Source: an uncultured Ruminiclostridium sp.
GTDB taxonomy: Bacteria; Bacillota; Clostridia; Oscillospirales; Acutalibacteraceae
DNA length: 13,743 bases
Assembly: GCA_902490005.1 (NCBI GenBank)
Contig: CABUCM010000053.1
Location: 1-13,743, forward strand
Reading direction: 5' to 3'
The position numbers and the translations under genes were made by a program. Of the stretch, positions 4,750 to 12,224 are shown in pieces (the first letter of the stretch is position 1; every line of letters starts with the position of its first letter). Under the pieces are notes generated by a model. That model did not search any database. It worked only from the letters and a program-made list of their open reading frames with translations, and was not told where the DNA came from.

Positions 4750-4899
4750 ATGACACCTCAAGCGTGGATATTGTTAATCGCGTTAGTCTTAGTAATCTGC
4801 GGCTGCTACAGTTTAGAGCGTGAAAACCGGAAACTAAGGGCCGCTTTAAAGAAGAAAAGGAGCCGGTATGCAGCATATCATTATCAGCAGATTCGTTAA
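4750..4899 (+). CDS. 49-aa membrane protein with basic coiled tail
   Basis: ATG 4750, with AAGGAGG 8 nt upstream, opens a 49-codon frame. Residues ~6-19 (W-I-L-L-I-A-L-V-L-V-I-C-G-C) are a hydrophobic segment. A short heptad-like stretch (L-E-R-E-N-R-K-L-R-A-A-L-K-K-K-R) and a tyrosine-rich end (Y-A-A-Y-H-Y) follow. Positive charges on the C-terminal side predict N-out/C-in topology; I-C-G-C resembles a lipobox, but the N-terminus lacks basic residues. It overlaps the next gene by 32 bp, typical of translational coupling. Function unknown. Confidence 0.6.
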   Translation: MTPQAWILLIALVLVICGCYSLERENRKLRAALKKKRSRYAAYHYQQIR

Positions 4900-5119
4900 A
4901 CCTTCCCCCTGCCGGGATTGTTCAGAACGGACGCCATTTTGTCACGGGATAGGCCAATGCGAACCTTACACGGCCTGGAAAGCCCAAAAAGAAGCTTTTG
5001 ACCAGGCGGAACAAGCAAAACGCAGAGGCCGCCAAACAGCCAGCGACCAGCGCTCAGAGCAGGTTTACCGGCAGTTTAAAAAAGATCATATACCGGGGAG
5101 GTCAAAAGGTTGGAGATAG
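4868..5119 (+). CDS. Small Cys/His-rich putative zinc-binding phage protein
   Basis: The 83-aa protein carries C15-x2-C18-x6-C25-H26-x4-C31 (C-R-D-C ... C-H-G-I-G-Q-C) near its N-terminus, a probable zinc-binding knot. A Y-T-A-W-K motif and a long basic helical region rich in Gln, Arg and Lys follow. Similar small 'CxDC ... CH ... C ... Y ... W' proteins are common in early operons of Firmicutes phages and have no assigned role. AGGAG stands just before the ATG. It overlaps neighbours on both sides (32 bp and 10 bp), consistent with a coupled operon. Confidence 0.7.
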   Translation: MQHIIISRFVKPSPCRDCSERTPFCHGIGQCEPYTAWKAQKEAFDQAEQAKRRGRQTASDQRSEQVYRQFKKDHIPGRSKGWR

Positions 5120-5316
5120 CAAAAAGGCAAAGAGGCCGAAACATTCCGTTTTACTTCACGATTACGCATGAAGAGTACATAGAAATGAAAAAAGCGGATT
5201 GTGAAATTGACGGCAAGGAAAGCGCCGACTGGCGGTCAGCCTGGCGCAAATATAAAGAAAGCCGCGCCCCGGCTGGCACCAGGAACGCGGCAAACAAAAA
5301 CACACTATCTATATAG
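5110..5316 (+). CDS. Small basic protein of unknown function
   Basis: The 68-aa protein starts at TTG 5110, preceded by GGGGAGG at 5096-5102 with 7-nt spacing, and overlaps the previous gene by 10 bp. The sequence (R-N-I-P-F-Y-F-T-I-T-H-E-E-Y ... D-W-R-S-A-W-R-K-Y-K-E-S-R) is basic and aromatic, with no recognised domain, membrane span or signal peptide. A longer in-frame ATG is not available. The tail looks disordered (A-P-A-G-T-R-N-A-A-N-K-N). It may accompany the ATPase that follows 25 bp later. Confidence 0.55.
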   Translation: MEIAKRQRGRNIPFYFTITHEEYIEMKKADCEIDGKESADWRSAWRKYKESRAPAGTRNAANKNTLSI

Positions 5317-5341
5317 TAAACCGAAACAGGAGGTTTGTCAA

Positions 5342-6610
5342 ATGGTAAAAATAAATCGGCTTGAAATTGAAAATGTAAAGAGAATAAAAGCCGTAAAAAT
5401 TGAACCAGCTGTAAACGGATTAACCGTAATTGGCGGGAAAAATAATCAAGGCAAGACATCTGTGTTAGATAGTATTGCTTGGGCATTAGGTGGGAATAAT
5501 TTCCGCCCGTCTCAAGCTACTCGCGAAGGATCGGTGATCCCTCCAAGGCTCCATATCGTTATGTCAAACGGGCTGGTCGTAGAACGAAACGGTAAAAATA
5601 GTGATTTAAAAGTTATTGATCCAACTGGGCAAAAGGGAGGCCAACAGCTTCTTAATGAGTTTGTCGATCAGCTTGCTTTAGACCTTCCAAAATTCATGCA
5701 ATCGTCGTCTAAAGAAAAAGCTCATATTCTTTTGCGTACAATCGGTGTGGAAGATCAATTAATGCACCTAGAAAGAGAAGAGCAGGAACTATATAACAGG
5801 CGCCGCACAATTGGTCAAATTGCGGATCAGAAAGCTAAATTCGCAAAAGAAATGCCGTATTATCCAGATGCTCCTAAAGAACTGATTTCAGCCAGCGAGT
5901 TAATTCAGCAGCAGCAAGAAATACTCGCGCGTAACGGTGAAAACCAAAAGAAGAGGGAAAGATTAAGTCAGCTCCAATTTGAATCAGCTGATTTGCAAAA
6001 ACAAATCGACGTTTTGCTGAAACAGCAAGCCGTTATTCATAACGATCTGGAAATTGCTAAAAAATCCGCCGAGGACCTTTATGACGAGTCTACTGAGGAA
6101 TTAGAGCAAAATATCCGCGATATAGAAATGATTAACCAAAAGGTACGCACGAATCTGGATAAGGATAAAGCGGAGGAAGACGCGGTTAATTACCAAGAAC
6201 AGTATAAAATATTAACCTCTCAACTGGATAACACACGTAACAAAAAAATAGATCTTTTACAAAACGCCGGGCTTCCCCTTCCGGGATTATCGGTAGAAGA
6301 CGGAGAATTAACATACCAAGGGCAAAAATGGGATAACATGAGCGGAAGCGACCAATTACAGGTAGCCACCGCGATAGTTAGAAAATTAAATCCGAAGTGC
6401 GGGTTCGTCCTGCTGGACAAGCTGGAACAAATGGATATTGATACTTTAAATGATTTTGGGATCTGGTTAGAGCAGGAAGGATTGCAGGCAATTGCCACAC
6501 GCGTTAGTACCGGAGGCGAATGCAGCATCATTATAGAGGACGGATACGTGAAAGATGAAAACACCGAAGAAACATTAGAAACCAAATCATGGAAAGCGGG
6601 GACATTTTAA
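5342..6610 (+). CDS. RecF/SbcC-like AAA ATPase of the recombination module
   Basis: The 422-aa SMC-like ATPase would use ATP to act on DNA ends or gaps in phage recombination. Walker A is G-G-K-N-N-Q-G-K-T-S at 31-40. A Gln/Glu/Lys-rich coiled coil spans ~155-305. The ABC-signature equivalent M-S-G-S-D-Q-L-Q is at 333-340 and Walker B F-V-L-L-D-K-L-E-Q-M-D at 355-365. The coiled coil is short compared with SbcC/Rad50, as in RecF-sized proteins. The residue after the Walker B aspartate is Lys360 where most relatives carry catalytic Glu. The ATG at 5342 has AGGAGG at 5328-5333; upstream in-frame starts overlap the previous gene. It ends W-K-A-G-T-F and the next ATG overlaps its stop. Confidence 0.85.
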   Translation: MVKINRLEIENVKRIKAVKIEPAVNGLTVIGGKNNQGKTSVLDSIAWALGGNNFRPSQATREGSVIPPRLHIVMSNGLVVERNGKNSDLKVIDPTGQKGGQQLLNEFVDQLALDLPKFMQSSSKEKAHILLRTIGVEDQLMHLEREEQELYNRRRTIGQIADQKAKFAKEMPYYPDAPKELISASELIQQQQEILARNGENQKKRERLSQLQFESADLQKQIDVLLKQQAVIHNDLEIAKKSAEDLYDESTEELEQNIRDIEMINQKVRTNLDKDKAEEDAVNYQEQYKILTSQLDNTRNKKIDLLQNAGLPLPGLSVEDGELTYQGQKWDNMSGSDQLQVATAIVRKLNPKCGFVLLDKLEQMDIDTLNDFGIWLEQEGLQAIATRVSTGGECSIIIEDGYVKDENTEETLETKSWKAGTF

Positions 6611-7698
6611 TGAATATTATTCGCGGGAGAATTCCATCTGCGCAAAAGGTTGTTGTTTATGGGCCAGAAGGAATCGGTAAATCCACCTTTGCGGCTTGTT
6701 TTCCGGAACCGTTATTTATTGATACGGAAGGCAGCACAAAGCACATGGACGTATCGCGCCTTTCCGCACCTACAAGCTGGACGATGCTTTTACAACAGAT
6801 TCAGGAAGTCAAAAAGGAAAACGTAAACGTCTGCAAAACGTTGGTAATCGATACCGCCGATTGGGCTGAACAGCTCTGTATTAAGCATGTTTGCAATAAG
6901 GCAAAAAAATCTGGTATTGAGGATTTTGGATATGGTAAAGGATACATTTATTTAAAAGAAGAATTCGGGCGGTTGCTAAATCTTTTGGAAGACGTCATAG
7001 AACAAGGTGTAAATGTAGTAATCACAGCCCACGCAAAAATGCGGAAATTTGAACAGCCGGACGAAATGGGAGCTTACGATCGCTGGGAAATGAAATTGGA
7101 TAAAAATGTCGCGCCGTTGGTAAAAGAGTGGGCCGATATGGTTCTTTTCGCAAACTACAAAGTATTCACGGTGAAAAACGAGCAGACCAATAAAAACAAG
7201 GCTCAAGGCGGAGAACGCGTTCTATATACTTCCCACCACCCGTGTTGGGATGCGAAAAACCGTCATGAGCTCCCGCCGGAAATGCCTTTGGACTACGCCG
7301 GCATCGCGCCTTACCTTGAGAAATCAGGTGTCCCAGCCGGAATCGTTCCCAGCAAAAATATTTTGATAGACTCAAAAAACGAGGCCACGCCTCCTAAGGA
7401 ACAGGAGAAAACCATTACCGCTGCCGACGATCTATCCTTTGATAATATCATAGACAATTCTCAAGCGACCCATAAAATAATTCCGGAAGGGATCCCAAAA
7501 GAACTTTATGACCTCATGGAATCCAAAGAAGTGGCGCCAATTGAGATTCAGCAAGTTGTAGCGCAAAAAGGGCATTTCCCGAAAGATATGCCAATTCAAA
7601 ACTATCCGAACGATTATATTCAGGGCGTTTTAATCGCTGCCTGGCCGCAAGTATGGGCCGCGATTGAAAAGAACAGAAAAGAAAACTTACCGTTTTAA
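6610..7698 (+). CDS. Sak4-like phage nucleotide-binding (AAA_24) protein
   Basis: The 362-aa protein has the RecA-type P-loop of the AAA_24/Sak4 group: Walker A G-P-E-G-I-G-K-S-T at 18-26 and Walker B T-L-V-I-D-T-A at ~77-83. The conserved V-V-I-T-A-H-A-K block also fits. Sak4 proteins are phage single-strand annealing/recombination ATPases usually encoded next to an SSB, which fits the DUF669 gene that follows. A Pro/Lys-rich linker (~240-300) leads to a C-terminal helical region with many Trp, Pro and Gln. The end E-N-L-P-F resembles the acidic-Pro-Phe tip of SSB tails. ATG 6610 overlaps the preceding TAA; an in-frame ATG at 6589 lies inside that gene and is less likely. Confidence 0.85.
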   Translation: MNIIRGRIPSAQKVVVYGPEGIGKSTFAACFPEPLFIDTEGSTKHMDVSRLSAPTSWTMLLQQIQEVKKENVNVCKTLVIDTADWAEQLCIKHVCNKAKKSGIEDFGYGKGYIYLKEEFGRLLNLLEDVIEQGVNVVITAHAKMRKFEQPDEMGAYDRWEMKLDKNVAPLVKEWADMVLFANYKVFTVKNEQTNKNKAQGGERVLYTSHHPCWDAKNRHELPPEMPLDYAGIAPYLEKSGVPAGIVPSKNILIDSKNEATPPKEQEKTITAADDLSFDNIIDNSQATHKIIPEGIPKELYDLMESKEVAPIEIQQVVAQKGHFPKDMPIQNYPNDYIQGVLIAAWPQVWAAIEKNRKENLPF

Positions 7699-7713
7699 GG
7701 AGGAATTTAAGTA

Positions 7714-8217
7714 ATGAACGAAAATAACACTGAAGGACGCGCGATTGGTTGGGAAGACGAAATTGAAAACGACGGAGGACAATGGATCCTGTTGCCGGAA
7801 GGCGATTACCGATTTCAGGTAGAATCCTTTGAACGAGCTCATCACCCAGGCTCAGGAAAGCTTCCGTCTTGCCCAAAGGCAATTTTGCATATTAGAATAG
7901 CAGCTCCGGAAGGAAATTGTACGATCACACACAATTTATTTTTATTTACCTCCATGGAATGGAAGCTAAGCGAATTTTTCAGATCTATCGGACAAAAACA
8001 ACACGGCGAAAAGCTTCGCATGAACTGGGGCGCGGTCCCTGGCGCTACCGGGCAGTGTAAAGTAGGCATACATAAATTCACAAAAAAAGACGGCAATGAA
8101 GGAGAATCAAATGAAATTTTAAAGTTTTACGATCCTGATGAGGCAACCTCAACCATTAGAAATCCACAGCCTGAAAACAAATCCGCATCGCCAGCCTGGA
8201 AACCGGGGGCGTTTTAA
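7714..8217 (+). CDS. DUF669 protein, probable ssDNA-binding
   Basis: The 167-aa protein begins with an acidic segment (I-G-W-E-D-E-I-E-N-D-G-G). The DUF669 hallmark L-P-E-G-D-Y-R-F-Q-V follows, then a beta-rich OB-like body (A-I-L-H-I-R-I ... T-I-T-H-N-L-F-L) and G-x-C-K-V-G-I. The C-terminal ~40 residues are low-complexity and end in P-A-W-K-P-G-A-F, a tail similar to that of the ATPase two genes upstream. DUF669 genes sit beside Sak4 and helicase genes in Firmicutes phages and are thought to act as SSB-like proteins; that role is inferred. AAGGAGG at 7697-7703 precedes the ATG, and the next gene begins immediately after its stop. Confidence 0.85.
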   Translation: MNENNTEGRAIGWEDEIENDGGQWILLPEGDYRFQVESFERAHHPGSGKLPSCPKAILHIRIAAPEGNCTITHNLFLFTSMEWKLSEFFRSIGQKQHGEKLRMNWGAVPGATGQCKVGIHKFTKKDGNEGESNEILKFYDPDEATSTIRNPQPENKSASPAWKPGAF

Positions 8218-9798
8218 ATGGAGTTAAGGCCATATCAGGAAGAAGCCAGGCAAGCTGTGATTGATAAATGGGCCAACGGGGATAAAAAGACGCTTTTAGT
8301 TCTCCCCACCGGTTGCGGCAAAACCATTGTGTTCGCAAAAATATCAGAAGACTGCGTTCGCAGCGGGGACAGGGTGCTGATCCTGGCTCACAGAGGAGAA
8401 CTGCTTGACCAAGCGGCGGACAAAATAAAAAAATCCACCGGGCTCTGCTGTGCTACCGAAAAAGCTGAGGAAAGCTGTCTGGGAAGCTGGTATCGAATAA
8501 CCGTAGGCTCCGTACAGACGTTAATGCGGCAATCCAGACTAGAACGCTTCGCTCCGGATTATTTCAATACCATTATCATTGACGAAGCCCATCATTCTAT
8601 TTCCGATAGTTATCAGCGCATCCTCCAGTATTTTTCAGAGGCAAAAGTTTTAGGGGTTACCGCGACGCCCGATCGCGGAGATATGAAAAACCTGGGAAGT
8701 GTTTTTGAATCTCTGGCCTATGAATACAGCCTGCCGCAAGCGATTCGGGAAGGGTATCTCTCTCCTATCAAAGCGTTAACCGTGCCATTGGAAATGGATC
8801 TGACAAGCGTAGGCATACAGTCCGGAGATTTTAAAGCCGGCGATTTGGGCAACGCGTTGGATCCATATCTGGAACAGATTGCAGATGAAATGTGGAAAGT
8901 TTGTAAAAACCGAAAAACTGTTGTTTTTCTTCCTCTTGTAAAAACATCTCAAAAATTCAGGGATATCTTGAATTTGCATGGGTTCCAAGCCGCTGAAGTA
9001 AACGGTGAAAGTCACGACCGAGAGGAAATACTATCCGACTTCGACAACGGAAAATACAACGTATTATGCAACTCTATGCTCCTTACTGAGGGTTGGGATT
9101 GTCCTAGTGTGGACTGCATTGTAGTGTTAAGGCCTACGAAGGTGCGCAGCTTATACAGCCAAATGGTAGGGCGCGGAACACGCCTGTTTCCCGGAAAAAG
9201 CCATTTGCTGCTTCTGGATTTTTTATGGCATACCGAGAGACATGAGCTATGCCACCCCGCAAATCTAATTTGTGAGAACCCCGAAGTAGCCAAAAAAATG
9301 ACAGAAAACCTAGAGTCCGCCGCATGTCCCATTGATATTGAAGAAGCGGAAAAGCAGGCGTGTGAGGACGTGATTTATCAGAGGGAAGAAGCCTTGGCGA
9401 AACAACTAGCGGAAATGAAACACCGCAAGCGCAAACTAGTCGACCCACTTCAATTTGAAATGAGCATTCAAGCGGAAGATTTATCCGGCTATGTACCCTC
9501 TTTTGGCTGGGAAATGGCCTCTCCTACCAACAAGCAGAAGGAGACTTTAGAAAAACTTGGAATCTTTCCAGATGAAATTGACAACGCCGGAAAAGCTACC
9601 AAACTGTTGGACCGTCTTGCAAAGCGCCGTGAATCCGGGCTTACTACCCCTAAACAAATCCGTTTCTTAGAGTCGCGCGGCTTTCAGCATGTGGGGACTT
9701 GGCAGTTTGAATCCGCAAAAAGATTAATCGACAGAATTGCGGCAAACGGCTGGAGAGTTCCGTATGAGATCGTACCGCAAGAATATAAAGGAGCATGA
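8218..9798 (+). CDS. SF2 DEAD/DEAH-box helicase
   Basis: This 526-aa superfamily 2 helicase would unwind DNA during phage replication or recombination. A Q-like L-R-P-Y-Q-E-E-A opens the protein. Motif I is P-T-G-C-G-K-T (30-36), motif II D-E-A-H (122-125), motif III-like V-T-A-T-P (147-151) and motif VI Q-M-V-G-R-G-T-R (315-322), all intact. Charged residues 370-410 link to a C-terminal extension with two tandem copies of a ~35-residue helical motif (437-470, 477-510). It starts directly after the DUF669 stop and ends in an ATGA overlap with the replicase, implying coupled translation. Similar proteins are standard in Clostridia/Bacilli phages between DUF669 and the primase. Confidence 0.92.
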   Translation: MELRPYQEEARQAVIDKWANGDKKTLLVLPTGCGKTIVFAKISEDCVRSGDRVLILAHRGELLDQAADKIKKSTGLCCATEKAEESCLGSWYRITVGSVQTLMRQSRLERFAPDYFNTIIIDEAHHSISDSYQRILQYFSEAKVLGVTATPDRGDMKNLGSVFESLAYEYSLPQAIREGYLSPIKALTVPLEMDLTSVGIQSGDFKAGDLGNALDPYLEQIADEMWKVCKNRKTVVFLPLVKTSQKFRDILNLHGFQAAEVNGESHDREEILSDFDNGKYNVLCNSMLLTEGWDCPSVDCIVVLRPTKVRSLYSQMVGRGTRLFPGKSHLLLLDFLWHTERHELCHPANLICENPEVAKKMTENLESAACPIDIEEAEKQACEDVIYQREEALAKQLAEMKHRKRKLVDPLQFEMSIQAEDLSGYVPSFGWEMASPTNKQKETLEKLGIFPDEIDNAGKATKLLDRLAKRRESGLTTPKQIRFLESRGFQHVGTWQFESAKRLIDRIAANGWRVPYEIVPQEYKGA

Positions 9799-9800
9799 CC

Positions 9801-12020
9801 GTGAAGAATCAATACCGCACTGATCTTCTGAAAATTTTAGAATCACTGGATCCCGCCGTTTTAACTTATCAAGAATGGATTAACGTTGGTATGGGCTTAA
9901 AAGAGTCCGGATATACCTACCAAGATTGGGATAATTGGTCAAAGCGAGATTCTGGACGATATCATTCCGGCGAATGCGAAAAGAAGTGGATTACTTTTGT
10001 TGGAAACGGAACTCTGGTAACCGGAGGAACTATTGTGCAAATGGCACAGGAGTACGGCTGGACGCCGGCATGCTCTGGACATGAATTAAGCTGGGACGAT
10101 GAAATTGAAACAGACGACCTAACAATTATTAACAAAGATTGGGTAGAGGGTCAGGACGTAACGGAACCTATCAACTGGGATCCGGCAAAGCAACTGATCA
10201 CCTATCTGGAAACGTTATTTGAAAGTACGGAAAACGTTGGATATGTCACCGAGAGCTGGGAGAACGACGAAGGAAAGCGCGTTCCAACAAAGGGGTGCTG
10301 GGACCGTACCGCCGGAGAGCTGATTCAGGCTTTGGGAAAGTGTAAAGGCGATATCGGCGCGGTACTCGGAGATTATCGCCCTGAAGCCGGAGCCTGGATC
10401 CGCTTTAATCCATTAGACGGGCAAGGAATCCGTAATGTTAACGTCACAGATTACCGGTACGCGCTGGTGGAATCAGACTCCATGGAGATCGACAAACAAA
10501 ATGCGATTATCCGTGAATTAGAACTGCCGGTAGCCTGTTTAGTCCACAGCGGCAAAAAAAGCTTACACGCAATTGTAAAAGTCGAAGCCGCAAATTACGA
10601 CGAATATCGGAAACGCGTAGATTATTTATATAACGTATGCCGGAAGAACGGGCTTGATATCGACCAGCAAAATCGTAATCCTTCACGGCTCTCCCGTATG
10701 CCCGGAGTGATTCGGAATGGACACAAACAATTTTTAGTGGACACCAACATTGGAATGGAGAGTTGGTCTGAATGGCAGGAATGGATCGAAAGTATCAACG
10801 ACGATCTTCCTGATCCTGAGAGTATGTATGATGTTTGGGACAACCTTCCGGAGCTTTCCCCGCCGTTAATTGACGGCGTTTTACGTCAAGGCCATAAGAT
10901 GCTTCTTGCCGGCCCTTCCAAAGCCGGAAAATCGTACGCGCTGATAGAACTATGCTGCGCGATCGCCGAAGGGAATTCATGGCTTGGTTTCTCTTGCGCT
11001 CAGGGACGTGTGTTGTATGTCAATTTAGAGCTTGACCGCGCTTCCTGTCTACACAGATTCCGCGACGTATATACCTCCCTGGAATGGAATCCTAACGGTT
11101 TAAAAAATATTGATATCTGGAATTTAAGAGGACGTTCCATTCCAATGGATAAACTAGCCCCAAAATTGATCCGCCGTGCTGCTAAAAAGAAATACATCGC
11201 TATCGTTATAGATCCTATTTACAAGGTCATTACAGGCGACGAGAACAGTGCTGACCAGATGGCGCATTTCTGTAACCAATTCGATAAAGTATGCACAGAA
11301 TTAGGCTGCGCGGTCATTTATTGCCACCACCACAGCAAGGGAAGCCAAGGAGGCAAAAGAAGCATGGACCGCGCCAGCGGTTCCGGCGTATTCGCCAGAG
11401 ATCCTGACGCGCTCTTGGATTTAATTGAACTGGAAATTACGGAAGCGCTTTTAAAGCAGGAGGAAAATAAGACCGTTTGTGAATTGTGCCAGACAGAAAT
11501 CAAACGCTTAAGAATGCTTAGCGAGGTTTCGCAAGATGATTTATGTAATCAAAAAAAGGCATTAGAAGCGTGTAAAGGGCTAATGCGAGATGATGAATAT
11601 AACAACTTAATATCACGCATTTCAATTGCTAAAAAGGCGTTGGAAGCTCGTACGGCATGGCGCGTAGAAGGTACATTAAGAGAATTTCCTAAGTTCTCTC
11701 CTATCAATTTATGGTTTGATTATCCGATCCACAGAATCGATGAGACAGGCGCTTTAAAGGATATTCAACCGGAGGCGGAAACTCCTCCATGGCAGCGCGC
11801 GATGAATAAACGAAAGCCGAGAGAAGACAGAGCGAAAGATCGAAAAGAATCTCTTGAAGCCGCGTTTGCGGCCTGCGATATCTACGATAAAGTGACTGTT
11901 CAGGATCTCGCCGAGTATATGGGAGTTTCTGAAAAAACAGCACGCAGGAGGATTCAGGAACATAAAGGATTTTGGATTGACGGCTCTCAGGTAGGGAAAA
12001 AATCCGGGACAAAAACATAA
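9801..12020 (+). CDS. Replicase: primase (PriCT/AEP-like) and RepA-type helicase fusion
   Basis: This is a large 739-aa initiation protein. The N-terminus (1-80) resembles PriCT_2. Residues ~200-305 show archaeo-eukaryotic primase hallmarks: E-S-D (224-226), S-G-K-K-S-L-H (250-256) and N-P-S-R-L-S-R-M-P-G (293-302). An AAA_25/RepA hexameric helicase domain follows with Walker A G-P-S-K-A-G-K-S (371-378), Walker B ending at Asp471 and a C-H-H-H-S-K-G motif near 508-514. A winged helix near 697-725 (V-Q-D-L-A-E-Y-M-G-V-S-E-K-T-A-R-R-R) could bind the origin. GTG 9801 has GGAG at 9790-9793, 7 nt away; ATG 9795, overlapping the helicase stop, would leave one base and is less likely. Its 3' end carries the first iteron of the origin array. 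Confidence 0.85.
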   Translation: MKNQYRTDLLKILESLDPAVLTYQEWINVGMGLKESGYTYQDWDNWSKRDSGRYHSGECEKKWITFVGNGTLVTGGTIVQMAQEYGWTPACSGHELSWDDEIETDDLTIINKDWVEGQDVTEPINWDPAKQLITYLETLFESTENVGYVTESWENDEGKRVPTKGCWDRTAGELIQALGKCKGDIGAVLGDYRPEAGAWIRFNPLDGQGIRNVNVTDYRYALVESDSMEIDKQNAIIRELELPVACLVHSGKKSLHAIVKVEAANYDEYRKRVDYLYNVCRKNGLDIDQQNRNPSRLSRMPGVIRNGHKQFLVDTNIGMESWSEWQEWIESINDDLPDPESMYDVWDNLPELSPPLIDGVLRQGHKMLLAGPSKAGKSYALIELCCAIAEGNSWLGFSCAQGRVLYVNLELDRASCLHRFRDVYTSLEWNPNGLKNIDIWNLRGRSIPMDKLAPKLIRRAAKKKYIAIVIDPIYKVITGDENSADQMAHFCNQFDKVCTELGCAVIYCHHHSKGSQGGKRSMDRASGSGVFARDPDALLDLIELEITEALLKQEENKTVCELCQTEIKRLRMLSEVSQDDLCNQKKALEACKGLMRDDEYNNLISRISIAKKALEARTAWRVEGTLREFPKFSPINLWFDYPIHRIDETGALKDIQPEAETPPWQRAMNKRKPREDRAKDRKESLEAAFAACDIYDKVTVQDLAEYMGVSEKTARRRIQEHKGFWIDGSQVGKKSGTKT

Positions 12021-12189
12021 TTTGTCCGTCCCTAAAAATTGTCCGGTTGGGACAAAAACAGAAAATGTCTGTCCTAAAAATTGTCCCGTTGGGACGACAA
12101 AAACATGAAATTGTGTTTCTGTCTAATTGGGACAAAAAGCTGGGACAAAAACATAATTTAAGTTATTGTCCCAGGGACAGACAAAAACA
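12008..12189 (+). repeat. Six GACAAAAACA iterons
   Basis: Copies run 12008-12017, 12051-12060, 12096-12105, 12131-12140 (last two bases GC), 12144-12153 and 12180-12189. The spacings are 43, 45, 35, 13 and 36 bp. The flanking CTAAAAATTGTCC before copies two and three is also repeated, giving a ~43-bp higher-order unit. The likely binder is the replicase C-terminal winged helix. Confidence 0.8.
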
Positions 12190-12220
12190 TTATATAAATA
12201 TAAACTTTGTGTCTGTCCCT
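12141..12220. repeat. Two consecutive hairpins with AT-rich loop
   Basis: TGGGACAA (12141-12148) pairs with TTGTCCCA (12166-12173). Abutting it, AGGGACAGACA (12173-12183) pairs perfectly over 11 bp with TGTCTGTCCCT (12210-12220), around a 26-nt AT-rich loop that contains the run ATTATATAAATATAAA. The second loop is a plausible DNA-unwinding element. No T-run follows, so neither is a terminator. Confidence 0.7.
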
Positions 12221-12224
12221 GCGG

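Noticed and set aside
11704..12135. 143-codon minus-strand open frame
   Set aside because: It lies antisense to the replicase end and the iterons, is low-complexity from the repeats, and has no initiation signal.
12008..12189. CRISPR array
   Set aside because: The repeats are only 10-12 bp, irregularly spaced and interleaved with inverted copies; there are no uniform spacers or cas genes.
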